DNA of 64,000 nt from Litchfieldia alkalitelluris (GCF_002019645.1 NZ_KV917374.1:2616696-2680695), one strand, 5' to 3'; positions 35,454 to 46,204 are shown, counted from the first letter of the stretch. Notes: generated by a model from the letters alone, not told the origin. Program-made: numbers and translations.

Positions 35454-35520
35454 TGATTCTTTAGAATAGAGATATACACATAAGATATTTAAAGGGACTT
35501 AGATTTTTGAGGAGGAACAA

Positions 35521-36315
35521 ATGTTGAAGAAAATAAAGGTTTGTATAGTGGATGATAATAAGGAATTAGTTAACCTATTAGAAGAGTATGTATCAAGCCA
35601 AGAAGATATGGAAGTTCTTGGAGTAGCATATAATGGTCAAGATTGTTTGAACTTATTACAAGACCAACAACCTGATGTATTATTATTAGATATTATTATG
35701 CCACATCTTGACGGGTTGGCTGTTTTAGAAAAATTACGTGAGATGAGCTTAGAACAGATGCCGAATGTAATTATGCTTACTGCCTTTGGCCAAGAAGATG
35801 TAACTAAAAAGGCTGTTGATTTAGGCGCTTCTTATTTTATTTTAAAGCCATTTGACCTTGATAATCTTGGAAGTCATATTCGCCAAGTAAGTGGAAAGTC
35901 AACTACAGTCATCAAAAGACCACTAGCTGGATATAAGACACAGGTGGAAAATTCAGGACCTAGAAATCTAGATGCAAATATTACGAGTATCATTCATGAA
36001 ATAGGTGTTCCTGCTCATATTAAAGGATATTTATATCTTCGTGAAGCAATTTCAATGGTATATAATGATATTGAACTACTGGGATCAATTACAAAGGTTC
36101 TGTATCCAGATATCGCAAAGAAATATAATACAACTGCTAGCCGTGTAGAGCGTGCTATTCGTCATGCAATTGAGGTAGCATGGAGTCGCGGGAATATTGA
36201 TTCAATCTCTTCATTATTCGGTTATACTGTAAGCATGTCGAAAGCTAAACCAACCAATTCAGAATTTATTGCGATGGTGGCTGATAAGCTTCGTTTAGAG
36301 CATAAAGCTTCTTGA
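35521..36315 (+). CDS. spo0A: sporulation transcription factor Spo0A
   Basis: 264 residues. A receiver domain (1-125) with acidic Asp11 and Asp12, phosphoacceptor Asp57 in [12 protein letters not shown] and Lys108 in ILKPFD is joined to the Spo0A-specific DNA-binding domain (about 150-264) with the [20 protein letters not shown] recognition helix. It is the master regulator at the end of the phosphorelay. GGAGGAAC precedes the ATG. Confidence 0.98.
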   Translation: MLKKIKVCIVDDNKELVNLLEEYVSSQEDMEVLGVAYNGQDCLNLLQDQQPDVLLLDIIMPHLDGLAVLEKLREMSLEQMPNVIMLTAFGQEDVTKKAVDLGASYFILKPFDLDNLGSHIRQVSGKSTTVIKRPLAGYKTQVENSGPRNLDANITSIIHEIGVPAHIKGYLYLREAISMVYNDIELLGSITKVLYPDIAKKYNTTASRVERAIRHAIEVAWSRGNIDSISSLFGYTVSMSKAKPTNSEFIAMVADKLRLEHKAS

Positions 36316-36430
36316 AGGGGTAAGGACTCTGAGTGAAATTCAATCACTTGTGGTGTGAATATTGGCCTGTTTAAACATATCTTTAAATGATATTCTATAG
36401 CGCAAGAGTTTACGATAATTGAAATATAAG

Positions 36431-36481
36431 AAACACCTTTTATTTGTTGAAGTATTTTCAACAGATAAGAGGTGTTTTTTT
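36431..36481 (+). terminator. terminator of spo0A
   Basis: AAACACCTTTTA pairs with AGAGGTGTTT, and an inner stem TGTTGAA / TTCAACA is present, followed by seven T. Confidence 0.85.
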
Positions 36482-37229
36482 GTTAGATAAGAATATATAC
36501 AATATTAACCGAGTGTGGTGTCTAGCACCAGGCACCAGTGGATCTAGGTGTAAGGCATGTAATCACAACGGATAAGCCAACGGATAAGCAAAAAAGCGCC
36601 TTCTAAGATGAATTTTTAGGATTACACGTGATGTCTTCTTCCACCATCGACATCTTCTTAAGAATTAATAATGGAACAGATCATATGTTATCGGTCATTA
36701 GGGTAGGCATTGGAACTCATAGGCGGAGAAATTCCGGTTAATGTGTCTGGTAGGGGCTAAAGTAGCAGATATAAGCGGAAATATTCCGGTAAACTCCTCT
36801 AATGTATGACTAAATCTAAAGATTAGGTTCATATAAGCGGAAAAACTCCGGTTATTGTTAGGGAAATGTTGATATTTCCCAATTTAAGCGGAATTTTTCC
36901 GTTTAAATTCAACCACAAATCAACATTAATAGTACACAGCCATTCAAAAAGAAAGCAAAAGTAGAGTGTAAAAAGTGTGGTGGATAAATGTATCCTTTGT
37001 AATGATGAGGAGTGGTTGTCATAGAGTTCAACTCATCTGATTTCATTATACAAAAAAGGACCGGGTGTTAGCCCGGTTCTTAATGTGGTTCTCTTTAATT
37101 GATTTACAAAATGGTAAACTGTTTTTTACAGAATATTATAGAATAAATATGATACTATGGAATTATGATGATAGAAGACAAATAAAAGTTCCCATATTGT
37201 ACATACATTACTCTAAATGATAGATGTAG
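36482..37229 (+). other. roughly 750-bp non-coding gap with palindromes
   Basis: No gene is supported on either strand. It holds a short palindrome near 36520-36535, the array at 36721-36910, and a hairpin ACCGGG-TGTTA-GCCCGGT at 37060-37078 without a T run. Confidence 0.65.
36721..36910 (+). repeat. array of short AT-centred palindromes, AAGCGG type
   Basis: Units such as TAAGCGGAAATATTCCGGT occur at about 36721-36739, 36771-36792, 36831-36854 and 36892-36906, with a related GGGAAA..TTTCCC unit near 36870. Same general pattern as 9226-9420 and 49890-50080, with a different outer stem. Confidence 0.6.
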
Positions 37230-37367
37230 TTATTTATCCTCTTTTTCAAGCTCAACCATTTTTTGAATTAAAATATGTTGTGGCATATGCATAACTTGTT
37301 CCAAAGGTACGCCCAGTGCCTTTGCTAATTTTTGTGCAGTTTCTGCACTTATTTGTAGTGGTTTCAT
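37230..37367 (-). CDS. small YycC-like protein
   Basis: A 45-residue protein behind a very strong AAGGAGGG ribosome binding site eight bases before ATG. It begins MKPLQISAETAQKLAKALGVP and has the conserved-looking MHMPQHIL segment, features I associate with the YycC family of Bacillus. It has helix-turn-helix-like helices but is too short to call a DNA-binding protein. Function unknown. It is divergent from yqiK. Confidence 0.75.
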   Translation of the reverse strand: MKPLQISAETAQKLAKALGVPLEQVMHMPQHILIQKMVELEKEDK

Positions 37368-37460
37368 GTGAAAAACCCTCCTTATAGATGGTGATTATAA
37401 AGTACGATTAAAATCGTTATGATGCTTAATATTAGTATAACAAAAAGGAGAGGACCAGCA

Positions 37461-38219
37461 ATGAAAAAAACAAAGATATTTGGTCATAGAGGAGCAGCGG
37501 GGACACATCCTGAAAATACAATGATTTCGTTCAAGGAAGCAGCAGAGGTTGGTGCTGATGGAATTGAGCTTGATGTACAATTGTCAAAAGATGGCGAGGT
37601 TGTCGTTATTCATGATGAGAAGGTTGATCGAACAACTAATGGTAAAGGTTATGTAAAAGATCTCAGTGTTAAAGAGTTGAAAAAACTAGATGCGAGCCAT
37701 AAATTTTCAAAAAAATATGGGTTTTGTGGAATTCCTACTTTAGAAGAGGTCTTTGAATGGGCGGAATCAAATCAGCTTGAAATAAATGTAGAATTTAAAA
37801 ATAGTTTATTCGAGTATGAGGGTCTTGAAAGGAAGTCGATTGAATTAGTACATAAATACAAACTCCAAAACAGAGTGATTTTCTCATCGTTTAATCACGA
37901 AAGTTTAGTGAAAGCATATAAGATTGATCCGACAATCGAAGGGGCAATCCTTTATATGGAGAAAATGTATGAACCGTGGGAATATGCAAAAATCCTGCAT
38001 TTAGGAGCAATACATCCCTACCGTAGAACTGTTCGACTAGATATTGTGGAAGCCTGTCGTCAGAACAAAGTTGCCATTCGTCCGTTTACAATAAATGATA
38101 AAAAAGAAATGAAAAAATTAATTGATTTTAACTGTGATGCCATCATTACTGACTACCCTTCAAAGGCACTTGAAATAAGAGATAAGGGTGCAGGAAGTAA
38201 AATACTTGGGTTTTTATGA
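37461..38219 (+). CDS. yqiK: glycerophosphodiester phosphodiesterase YqiK
   Basis: 252 residues, GDPD family TIM barrel without a signal peptide. FGHRGAAGTHPENT holds the catalytic His and Glu, ELDVQLSKDGEVVVIHD the metal ligands and second His. It hydrolyses glycerophosphodiesters to glycerol 3-phosphate and an alcohol. ATG 37461 follows AAGGAGAGG; the open frame to 37419 is upstream extension. Confidence 0.93.
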   Translation: MKKTKIFGHRGAAGTHPENTMISFKEAAEVGADGIELDVQLSKDGEVVVIHDEKVDRTTNGKGYVKDLSVKELKKLDASHKFSKKYGFCGIPTLEEVFEWAESNQLEINVEFKNSLFEYEGLERKSIELVHKYKLQNRVIFSSFNHESLVKAYKIDPTIEGAILYMEKMYEPWEYAKILHLGAIHPYRRTVRLDIVEACRQNKVAIRPFTINDKKEMKKLIDFNCDAIITDYPSKALEIRDKGAGSKILGFL

Positions 38220-38253
38220 TTTACGAAGAATCTCTTTTCTAAAAAAAATGATC

Positions 38254-38299
38254 GAAAAAGAGGTGTGTTCTCGATATTTGGAGAACACACCTCTTTTTA
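38254..38299. terminator. bidirectional terminator between yqiK and yqzF
   Basis: AAAGAGGTGTGTTCTC pairs perfectly with GAGAACACACCTCTTT, flanked by A run and T run. Confidence 0.92.
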
Positions 38300-38530
38300 T
38301 TTTTGAAATCGCTTCTGAACTTTGTTTCTTTTGCGATCACGATGTAGAACAAAACCGGCAATAAACCCAAGACCTATAATAAAGAAAATTAACCCGATTA
38401 AGAATTGAAGCCAACCATAGGGAATGAGTGGATGAATGATATTAAAAATCATGTCCCGCATGAGTTTTATTCCGTAGGCAGCGATAACACCTGGAATTAA
38501 CATAATAATTAAAGCGATAATTCGTTGCAT
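38297..38530 (-). CDS. yqzF: DUF2627 small membrane protein YqzF
   Basis: 77 residues with two membrane helices (about 4-22 and 41-62) and a basic tail HRDRKRNKVQKRF, matching the DUF2627 family encoded next to bkdR in Bacillus. The start ATG 38530 is preceded by GAAAGG; the frame open further upstream has no such site. Function unknown. Confidence 0.85.
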   Translation of the reverse strand: MQRIIALIIMLIPGVIAAYGIKLMRDMIFNIIHPLIPYGWLQFLIGLIFFIIGLGFIAGFVLHRDRKRNKVQKRFQK

Positions 38531-38625
38531 AGCTTTTTTCCTTTCAAGAAAAATAATCTCTATATCGATTGTTATTCTAAAAAAAAGATTTGTCAAGTAA
38601 GAAAAAGTTAAGTATGATAAGGGTA

Positions 38626-38681
38626 TGCAAGAAATTGCACTTTAAGTATGTGTCAAATGAAAGAGTGTGCAAAATATTGCA
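38626..38681 (+). promoter_or_regulatory. two TGCA-N6-TGCA sites upstream of bkdR
   Basis: TGCAAGAAATTGCA (38626-38639) and TGCAAAATATTGCA (38668-38681). The same architecture occurs twice between bkdR and ptb. Candidate BkdR binding sites for autoregulation. Confidence 0.5.
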
Positions 38682-38751
38682 AATTTAATACAGTGTTTAT
38701 GTTATTAACTGATTTTAGAAAGTAGAAGCCGGATACAAGGAGTTGGGGTAT

Positions 38752-40821
38752 TTGCAAACAGTATTAATAGTAGGTGCTGGAAAAGGTGGAACAGCTTTAT
38801 TAGAAAATCTTTATAATACAAAGATGATAAGAATAATAGCTGTTATTGATATAAATCCAAGTGCCCCAGGTAGACTATTAGCTAAGAAATTAAATATTCC
38901 TGACGACGATGATTGGCGGAACTACTTATCAGATAAAATAGATATCGTTGTTGAAGCAACTGGAAATGAAAAAGTGTTTCAAGCTATTAGGGAAGTTAGA
39001 GGGAAACGTACAGTTGTTATTCCCAGTTCTGTTGCACATGTAACAGCTCAGTTGATGGAAGAGAAGGAAGAGTTAATATCAAAACTTAGAGATGAATCTT
39101 ATAAGCATGACCTGATTTTTAATTCTACCCATGACGGAATGATTGTTGTTAATCAGGATTGTGAGATTATTCTGTTCAATAAAAGTGCTGAAAAAATAAC
39201 AGAAATACCAAAAGCGGAAGCTATTGGTCGACATATTGATAAAGTTATTCCATTAAGTAGACTGCCTGGTGTTCTTTCTTCTAGAAAAATTGAAGTGAAC
39301 CAAGAGTTGCTTTTACACAATGGAAAGAAAATTATAACGACAAGAATTCCGATGATAAATGAGTCGGGGATTCTTTTCGGTGCATTTGCAGTATTTAAAG
39401 AAATTACTGAGGTGGTTACTCTTGCTGCGGAGATAACGAACTTAATGGAAATACATACAATGCTTGAAGCAGTCATTCAGTCGTCGGATGATGCGATTTC
39501 AGTTGTAGACGAGCAAGGAAGAGGAATTATAATTAATCCAGCGTATACGAGAATAACGGGGCTTACTGAGGAAGAAGTTATTGGAAAGCCTGCGGATGTA
39601 GATATTTCTGAAGGTGAAAGTATGCATATGCAAGTTTTAACGACAAGAAGACCGGTTCGGGGCTTTAAATTAAAAGTTGGTCCTAACAAACGGGACGTTG
39701 TTGTTAATGTTGCTCCGATTATAGTTGAAGGTAAGTTAAAGGGAAGTGTTGCGGTCATCCATGATATGTCTGAAATCCGAACTTTAACTAACGAACTTCA
39801 TCGTGCAAGACAAATTATTCGTACGCTAGAAGCTAAATATTCGTTTGAAGATATTATTGCAATATCTGAGGAAATGAAGGTGGCAATTGAACAAGCGAAG
39901 CTAGGTGCAAAAACGCCAGCGACGGTTCTGTTGCGAGGGGAATCTGGAACAGGAAAAGAATTGTTCGCTCATGCCATCCATAATGCTAGTGACCGAAAAT
40001 TTAACAAGTTTGTTCGGGTGAATTGTGCAGCTCTGTCAGAATCATTATTAGAAAGTGAACTTTTTGGTTATGAAGAAGGAGCATTTTCAGGGGCTAAACG
40101 CGGTGGTAAGCGTGGATTATTTGAAGAAGCTAATAACGGAAGTATTTTCTTAGATGAGATCGGTGAATTATCTGCTAATACACAAGCAAAACTATTAAGA
40201 GTTCTACAGGAAAATGAAATTGTTCGTGTTGGGGGGACAAAGTCTATTACGATCAATGTTAGAGTGATTGCTGCAACGAATGTAAACCTAGAAAAAGCAA
40301 TTTCGACTGGGGCGTTTCGAGAAGATTTATATTATCGACTTAACCGGATGCCGATACATATTCCACCACTGAGGATGAGGAAGCAAGATATTACAGAACT
40401 TTCACATCATTTACTACATAAAATTAACCAGGATTATGGTCGGAAAATAGAAGGGTTAACACCGGAGGCAATCGATTATCTCATGCTTTATGATTGGCCA
40501 GGAAATGTAAGGGAACTTGAAAATGTTCTTGGACGGGCTGTTATTTTCATGAATTCTAATGAGTTCTTTATAGACATTAAACACATTCAATCGTTATCTA
40601 CGATAAATAATCCTGAACCAAGCAATGGTACTCAGGTTGTAATTGAGAAAGATCAACCTCTCTCAGAAATGGTGGAGATATTTGAAGCGAAAGCTATAAA
40701 AGAGGTCCTGGATCGACATGATGGTAATAAAACAATAACTGCAAAGTCGCTCGGAATCTCATTGCGAAGTTTATATTATAAGCTTGAAAAATATAACCTT
40801 GCAAATAGTGGCATGCAATAA
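38752..40821 (+). CDS. bkdR: sigma-54-dependent activator BkdR
   Basis: 689 residues. An N-terminal Rossmann-like domain starts [16 protein letters not shown], followed by two PAS domains (about 115-230 and 235-350), an AAA+ domain with Walker A GESGTGKE (about 397-404), the sigma-54 contact loop GAFSGA (about 443-448), and a C-terminal Fis-type helix-turn-helix ([20 protein letters not shown]). It activates the bkd operon. The loop has Ser where GAFTGA is the norm. TTG 38752 lies nine bases after AAGGAG; TTG 38743 would overlap the site. Confidence 0.94.
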   Translation: MQTVLIVGAGKGGTALLENLYNTKMIRIIAVIDINPSAPGRLLAKKLNIPDDDDWRNYLSDKIDIVVEATGNEKVFQAIREVRGKRTVVIPSSVAHVTAQLMEEKEELISKLRDESYKHDLIFNSTHDGMIVVNQDCEIILFNKSAEKITEIPKAEAIGRHIDKVIPLSRLPGVLSSRKIEVNQELLLHNGKKIITTRIPMINESGILFGAFAVFKEITEVVTLAAEITNLMEIHTMLEAVIQSSDDAISVVDEQGRGIIINPAYTRITGLTEEEVIGKPADVDISEGESMHMQVLTTRRPVRGFKLKVGPNKRDVVVNVAPIIVEGKLKGSVAVIHDMSEIRTLTNELHRARQIIRTLEAKYSFEDIIAISEEMKVAIEQAKLGAKTPATVLLRGESGTGKELFAHAIHNASDRKFNKFVRVNCAALSESLLESELFGYEEGAFSGAKRGGKRGLFEEANNGSIFLDEIGELSANTQAKLLRVLQENEIVRVGGTKSITINVRVIAATNVNLEKAISTGAFREDLYYRLNRMPIHIPPLRMRKQDITELSHHLLHKINQDYGRKIEGLTPEAIDYLMLYDWPGNVRELENVLGRAVIFMNSNEFFIDIKHIQSLSTINNPEPSNGTQVVIEKDQPLSEMVEIFEAKAIKEVLDRHDGNKTITAKSLGISLRSLYYKLEKYNLANSGMQ

Positions 40822-40846
40822 ATTGCATGTTTTGCAAAAAAATGCA
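40814..40846 (+). promoter_or_regulatory. two TGCA-N6-TGCA sites upstream of ptb
   Basis: TGCAATAAATTGCA (40814-40827, overlapping the bkdR stop codon) and TGCAAAAAAATGCA (40833-40846), 19 bp apart and 40-75 bp before the sigma-54 promoter. This is the expected place for an activator's upstream sites. Confidence 0.6.
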
Positions 40847-40888
40847 AGGAATGTGACGTAATTGTTAAATTCTATACACATTAAAAGT

Positions 40889-40905
40889 TGGCACGCTTCT
40901 TGCAT
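40889..40905 (+). promoter_or_regulatory. sigma-54 (-24/-12) promoter of the bkd operon
   Basis: TGGCAC-GCTTC-TTGCAT fits the consensus TGGCAC-N5-TTGCW exactly. The start of ptb is 35 bp downstream. Confidence 0.9.
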
Positions 40906-40939
40906 ATGTATTGAGAGAGAAAGGAAAGGTTTATCTCTA

Positions 40940-41845
40940 ATGACTTTAAATAATCTAATTGGAAAAGCAAAAGAAATCAACAAGAAGACAATAGCTGTTG
41001 CTGCTGCAGAAGATCACGAGGTAATAGAAGCTGTTGTTCAAGCAATCAATCATAAACTTGGGAATTTCCTTTTATACGGGGATCGAGAAAAAATGCTAGA
41101 ATTGCTTCATTCAATGGGTGAAGAATATGTAAAGCATGAAGATATCAAAGTGATTCATTGTAATTCAAAGGAAAAGTCAGCGGAATTAGCTGTTAAAGCA
41201 GTTCATTCACAAGATGCAGATGTACTTATGAAAGGGAACATTCAAACTTCAACATTATTAAAGTCTGTATTGAATAAAGAGTATGGCCTTAGAACAGGCA
41301 GAGTACTATCGCACACTGCTGTTTTTGAGATTCCTAATTACGATCGGTTTATTTTTGTGACAGATGCTGGGATGAATATATCTCCAACACTAGAGCAGAA
41401 AGTAGAAATTTTAAACAATGCCGTGTCAGTTGCTAGATCTATCGGTGTTGAGACACCTAAGGTCGCCCCACTAGCAGCGGTTGAGACAATTAATCCGTCA
41501 ATGAGTGCTTCTTTAGAGGGAGCGGTCTTAACTCAGATGAATCGTCGTGGGCAAATTAAAAACTGTATAGTTGACGGGCCTTTAGGGTTAGATAATGCTG
41601 TGTCGTTAGCTGCTGCTAAATTAAAGGGAATTGAAAGTGAAGTAGCAGGTATGGCTGATATACTTGTGGTCCCTTCAATTGAAGTAGGAAATATTTTATA
41701 CAAGTCTCTTGTGTATTTTGCAGGAGCCAAAGTAGGCGCAGTTATCTCTGGTGCAAAAGTTCCTATTGTAGTAACATCTAGGGCGGATTCAGCTGAAAGT
41801 AAGCTTTATTCACTAGCATTAGCGGTATGTTACTCTGAGAAATAA
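40940..41845 (+). CDS. ptb: phosphate butyryltransferase
   Basis: 301 residues of the phosphotransacetylase family. It converts branched-chain acyl-CoA and phosphate to acyl phosphate, which Buk turns into acid and ATP. GNIQTSTLLK and GPLGLDNAVS are family segments. ATG 40940 follows AAAGGAAAGG; upstream open frame runs through the promoter and is not coding. First gene of the bkd operon. Confidence 0.95.
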   Translation: MTLNNLIGKAKEINKKTIAVAAAEDHEVIEAVVQAINHKLGNFLLYGDREKMLELLHSMGEEYVKHEDIKVIHCNSKEKSAELAVKAVHSQDADVLMKGNIQTSTLLKSVLNKEYGLRTGRVLSHTAVFEIPNYDRFIFVTDAGMNISPTLEQKVEILNNAVSVARSIGVETPKVAPLAAVETINPSMSASLEGAVLTQMNRRGQIKNCIVDGPLGLDNAVSLAAAKLKGIESEVAGMADILVVPSIEVGNILYKSLVYFAGAKVGAVISGAKVPIVVTSRADSAESKLYSLALAVCYSEK

Positions 41846-41919
41846 AATTAGTTAACAGATAAAAAGACATATAACAAGCTAATTTCAACATCGTGGTATG
41901 AATTGGGGAGGAATTAATA

Positions 41920-43023
41920 ATGGAAATGTTTAAATATATGGAAATGTATGATTACGAGCAATTGGTTTTGTGTCAAGACAAGCAATCTGGATTAAAGGCA
42001 ATTATTGCGATACATGATACTACTTTAGGACCAGCTCTTGGTGGAACTAGAATGTGGACATATGAATCAGAGGATGCTGCAATTGAAGATGCCCTACGTT
42101 TGGCAAAGGGAATGACTTATAAAAACGCTGTAGCTGGTTTGAATCTTGGTGGGGGAAAAACGGTTATTATCGGAGATCCTCGTAAAGATAAGAATGAAGA
42201 GATGTTCCGTGCATTTGGTCGTTATATTCAAGGCTTAAATGGCCGTTACATAACTGCCGAAGATGTAGGTACAACTGTAGCTGATATGGATTTAATTCAT
42301 GAAGAAACAGACTATGTAACAGGGATTTCTCCGGCATTTGGTTCATCAGGAAATCCATCGCCGGTGACAGCTTATGGTGTATATCGCGGGATGAAAGCTG
42401 CTGCGAAAGAAGCTTTTGGTACTGATTCGTTAGAGGGGAAAATTGTAGCTGTACAAGGGGTTGGAAATGTTGCTTATACTCTTTGTAAGTACCTCCATGA
42501 AGAAGGGGCGCAACTTATTGTCACAGATATTAATAAAGATGCAGTCAAACGAGCGGTAGAGGAATTTGGTGCTAAAGCAGTTGAAGTAGATGAAATTTAT
42601 GGAGTGGATTGTGATATTTATGCTCCATGTGCATTAGGTGCATCTGTAAATGATGATACTATTCCACAATTTAAAGCAAAAGTAATTGCTGGAGCTGCTA
42701 ATAACCAATTAAAAGAACCACGTCACGGTGACATCATCCATGAATTAGGCATTGTCTATGCACCAGATTATGTTATTAATGCGGGTGGAGTTATTAATGT
42801 GGCAGATGAGTTATATGGTTATAACTATGAACGTGCTATTAAAAAGGTAGAACTTATTTATAATAATATTGAAAAGGTTATTCAGATTGCTAAACGTGAT
42901 GGAATACCAACCTATCTTGCAGCAGATCGATTAGCTGAGGAACGTATTGAAAGAATGCGTAATTCTCGTAGTCAGTTTCTTCAAAACGGCCATCATATCT
43001 TGAGTCGAAGAAATGGTAGATAA
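41920..43023 (+). CDS. bcd: leucine dehydrogenase
   Basis: 367 residues. It oxidatively deaminates leucine, isoleucine and valine to 2-keto acids with NAD. The catalytic Lys80 is in [20 protein letters not shown] binds substrate, and the NAD site starts [16 protein letters not shown] precedes the ATG. It supplies keto acids for the BkdAA-AB-B-LpdV complex. Confidence 0.96.
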   Translation: MEMFKYMEMYDYEQLVLCQDKQSGLKAIIAIHDTTLGPALGGTRMWTYESEDAAIEDALRLAKGMTYKNAVAGLNLGGGKTVIIGDPRKDKNEEMFRAFGRYIQGLNGRYITAEDVGTTVADMDLIHEETDYVTGISPAFGSSGNPSPVTAYGVYRGMKAAAKEAFGTDSLEGKIVAVQGVGNVAYTLCKYLHEEGAQLIVTDINKDAVKRAVEEFGAKAVEVDEIYGVDCDIYAPCALGASVNDDTIPQFKAKVIAGAANNQLKEPRHGDIIHELGIVYAPDYVINAGGVINVADELYGYNYERAIKKVELIYNNIEKVIQIAKRDGIPTYLAADRLAEERIERMRNSRSQFLQNGHHILSRRNGR

Positions 43024-43144
43024 TGAAATAATGTACGAAGATGGGGGATAAGTCTTTTTAACTGAAGATGTTTCAAACCTCCATCTTTGATTTATATGTA
43101 GATGGTTTTAACTTGGCTTTACAAAAGATCTGGAGGGTATTACA

Positions 43145-44254
43145 TTGCAATACAAGGAATTTCGTATATTAGTAATTAACCCTGGCTCTACGTCAACAAA
43201 AATAGGTGTGTTTGAAAACGAACGATCCATGTTTGAAAAAACAATTCGACATGATTCAGATGTCATAAACACCTTTGACTCTATTATTAGCCAGTATGAG
43301 TTTAGAAAAAATACCATTCTCGAAACGCTTGATAGTGAAGGAATTAATATATCAAAAATAAGTGCAGTTTGTGGACGTGGTGGCTTACTTCGTCCAATAG
43401 AAGGTGGAACTTATGCTGTAAATGATTTAATGCTCCAAGATTTAAAGGCTGGTTATGCTGGTCAGCATGCTTCAAATCTAGGTGGTATCATTGCATACGA
43501 AATTGCAACAGCGTTAAACATTCCATCTTATATCGTTGATCCAGTTGTGGTTGACGAACTTGAACCTATCGCAAAAATCTCAGGCTTTCCTTTAATTGAA
43601 AGAAGAAGTATTTTTCATGCCCTAAATCAAAAAGCTGTTGCAAGACGTGTTTCTATTGATCTTGGTAAGAAATATGAGGAACTAAATTTAATTGTTACTC
43701 ATATGGGGGGCGGAATAACGGTCGGTGCTCATAAAAAAGGAAAAGTAATTGATGTAAATAATGGTCTACATGGTGACGGTCCATTTAGCCCGGAGCGAGC
43801 TGGTACAGTGCCAGCAGGTGATTTAGTTTCCTTGTGTTTTTCAGGTGATTACTACCGTGAGGAAATTATGAAAAAACTTGTTGGTCAAGGTGGACTTGTT
43901 GGATATTTAGACACAAATGATGCAGTGAAAGTTGAAAAAATGATTAAAGCAGGGAATGAAAAGGCAAAACTTGTATATAACGCAATGGCTTATCAGGTTG
44001 CAAAGGAAATCGGTTCAGCAAGTGCAGTATTAGCAGGTCGGGTTGATGCGATTATTTTAACAGGTGGAATAGCTTATAGTAAGGTATTTGTTGCGGAGAT
44101 TTCGAGTCGAGTGGATTGGATCGCTGATGTGATTGTCCATGCCGGTGAAAACGAGCTGCAAGCACTTGCTGAAGGAGCATTACGTGTGCTACGGGGAGAA
44201 GAGCAAGAAAAAGAATATCCAAATAAACACTTAGAAAGAGCTGTTTTTGAATAA
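43145..44254 (+). CDS. buk: butyrate kinase
   Basis: 369 residues of the acetate kinase family. It transfers phosphate from branched-chain acyl phosphate to ADP. The N-terminal [16 protein letters not shown] phosphate-binding loop and [11 protein letters not shown] are present. TTG start eight bases after GGAGGG. Together with Ptb it yields ATP and branched fatty acid, or runs in reverse to make primers for branched lipids. Confidence 0.95.
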   Translation: MQYKEFRILVINPGSTSTKIGVFENERSMFEKTIRHDSDVINTFDSIISQYEFRKNTILETLDSEGINISKISAVCGRGGLLRPIEGGTYAVNDLMLQDLKAGYAGQHASNLGGIIAYEIATALNIPSYIVDPVVVDELEPIAKISGFPLIERRSIFHALNQKAVARRVSIDLGKKYEELNLIVTHMGGGITVGAHKKGKVIDVNNGLHGDGPFSPERAGTVPAGDLVSLCFSGDYYREEIMKKLVGQGGLVGYLDTNDAVKVEKMIKAGNEKAKLVYNAMAYQVAKEIGSASAVLAGRVDAIILTGGIAYSKVFVAEISSRVDWIADVIVHAGENELQALAEGALRVLRGEEQEKEYPNKHLERAVFE

Positions 44255-44309
44255 GGATCTTTTCTTTTACTAAGAAAAAAACCTTGGATAATGAGAGGAG
44301 AGCTTAACA

Positions 44310-45737
44310 ATGGCTTCAGAAGAATATGATGTAGTGGTCCTTGGCGGTGGAACTGGTGGCTATGTAGCTGCAATTCGAGCATCACAGCTTGGACTGAAGG
44401 TAGCGGTGGTTGAAAAAGCTAAACTAGGTGGCACATGCCTCCATTCTGGGTGTATACCTAGTAAAGCACTTTTACGAAGTGCTGAAGTATATGCACAAAC
44501 AAGAAACAGTGAGGAGTTTGGGGTAGAAACTTCTGATGTTACTCTTAACTTTTCAAGGGTTCAAGAAAGAAAAACTAAAATTATTAATCAGCTTTATAAA
44601 GGTGTACAGCATTTAATGAAGCAAGGGAAAATTAGCATCTATGAAGGAACAGGCCGCATATTAGGCCCATCCATTTTTTCTCCAATGCCTGGTACAATTT
44701 CTGTTGAAATGAACAATGGTGACGATAATATCATGCTTATCCCTAAAAATGTAGTGATTGCAACAGGTTCAAGGCCCCGAACACTACCTGGGCTTGATGT
44801 GGATAATGAATTGATTTTAACCTCGGATCAAGCTCTTGAATTGTCAGAATTACCGAAATCAATGCTTATCGTTGGCGGTGGGGTTATAGGTATTGAATGG
44901 GCTTCTATGCTTTCAGATTTTGGTGTAGAAATCACTGTGCTAGAATACTCAGATCGAATCTTGCCAACTGAAGATGCTGAGGTTTCAAAGGAAATGCAGA
45001 GGGTTATGAAGAAAAAAGGCATTAAAATTATTACTGGGGCAAAAGTTTTACCTGAGACGCTATCTAAAGATAGTCAAGGTGTCACAATTGGTGCAGAACA
45101 TAAAGGGACTACTAAAACCTTTACTGCAGAAAAGCTTTTACAGTCAGTAGGACGCCAGGCCAATGTTGAGGGAATTGGATTAGAAAATACAGAGATTCAA
45201 ATTGAGAATGGCTATATAGCAACAAATGAATTTTATCAAACGAAAGAATCTCATATATATGCAATTGGTGATGTGATAGGTGGTTTGCAGTTGGCACATG
45301 TTGCTTCACATGAGGGGATTGTTGCGGTTGAACATATTGCAAATGAACAGCCACTAGCTATCAACTATGCAAATGTTTCGAAGTGTGTATACAGCAGCCC
45401 TGAGATTGCTAGTGTTGGATATACTGAAGACGAAGCAAGAAAATTAGGTTACTCGATTAAAACAGGGAAATTCTCGTTTAAAGCCATCGGAAAAGCACTT
45501 GTTTTTGGAGAATCAGATGGATTTGTTAAAATAGTTGTTGATGAAATCACGAATGATATATTGGGTGTTCATATGATTGGTCCCCATGTTACAGATATGA
45601 TTTCTGAAGCTGGGCTAGCTCGTGTATTGGATGCAACCCCATGGGAAGTTGCACACACCATACACCCACACCCATCATTATCAGAAGCAATAGGCGAAGC
45701 AGCCCTAGCCGTTGAAGGTAAAGCGATTCATTCTTAA
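44310..45737 (+). CDS. lpdV: dihydrolipoamide dehydrogenase of the branched-chain complex
   Basis: 475 residues, FAD- and NAD-dependent E3. The FAD motif is LGGGTGGYVAA, the redox disulfide is in GGTCLHSGCIPSKAL, and the C-terminal His-Glu pair is in HPHPSLSEA. It reoxidises lipoyl groups on BkdB. AGAGGAGAGC precedes the ATG. Two GC-rich repeats separate it from bkdAA. Confidence 0.95.
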   Translation: MASEEYDVVVLGGGTGGYVAAIRASQLGLKVAVVEKAKLGGTCLHSGCIPSKALLRSAEVYAQTRNSEEFGVETSDVTLNFSRVQERKTKIINQLYKGVQHLMKQGKISIYEGTGRILGPSIFSPMPGTISVEMNNGDDNIMLIPKNVVIATGSRPRTLPGLDVDNELILTSDQALELSELPKSMLIVGGGVIGIEWASMLSDFGVEITVLEYSDRILPTEDAEVSKEMQRVMKKKGIKIITGAKVLPETLSKDSQGVTIGAEHKGTTKTFTAEKLLQSVGRQANVEGIGLENTEIQIENGYIATNEFYQTKESHIYAIGDVIGGLQLAHVASHEGIVAVEHIANEQPLAINYANVSKCVYSSPEIASVGYTEDEARKLGYSIKTGKFSFKAIGKALVFGESDGFVKIVVDEITNDILGVHMIGPHVTDMISEAGLARVLDATPWEVAHTIHPHPSLSEAIGEAALAVEGKAIHS

Positions 45738-45831
45738 TGAGTAAAAGAAAAAGTTTCGGTTCGGTTCTACTCACAAGTTAGGTATGAGAATGAGTATTTA
45801 CACGATGGCGGATGAAAAGGTTCTCGAACTA

Positions 45832-45984
45832 GTGTGAAATGAGCGAAGAGCCACTTGACTCCTGCGGGATCCAGTGGTCTCGTGAGACCCCGCAGGAGCC
45901 CTCGGGCGACGAGGAGGCTCACGGGCCACCCCGCGGAAAGCAAGTGGATCGCAGCTCATGGAACTCTCCAACCTAAGTTATTTT
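45832..45984 (+). repeat. GC-rich structured repeat, copy C
   Basis: Begins AGTGTGAAATGAGCG and ends at AACCTAAGTTATTTTCAGGG. It has the same stems as copy B (CTCCTGCGGG / CCCGCAGGAG and CCACTTG / CAAGTGG). It is followed after about 65 bp by copy D. Confidence 0.88.
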
Positions 45985-46049
45985 CAGGGTAGACATCCAT
46001 GCTAAATATGTATTTCGCACCATTGAGTATGAAAATAGGTACTTACTAA

Positions 46050-46204
46050 GTGTGGAATGAGCGGAGAGCCACTTGACTCCTGCGGGATATAGTGGTCTCG
46101 TGAGACCCCACAGGAGCCGCCCCTGGCGACGAGGAGGCTCACGGACCACCCCGCGGAAAGCAAGTGGATCGCAGCTCATGGAACTCCACAACCAAAGTTA
46201 TTTT
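46050..46204 (+). repeat. GC-rich structured repeat, copy D
   Basis: Close to copy C over its whole length, including the flanking TTATTTTCAGGGTAGACA, with a period of about 218 bp, so C and D are a local tandem duplication. Both lie between lpdV and bkdAA, inside the operon. Confidence 0.88.
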
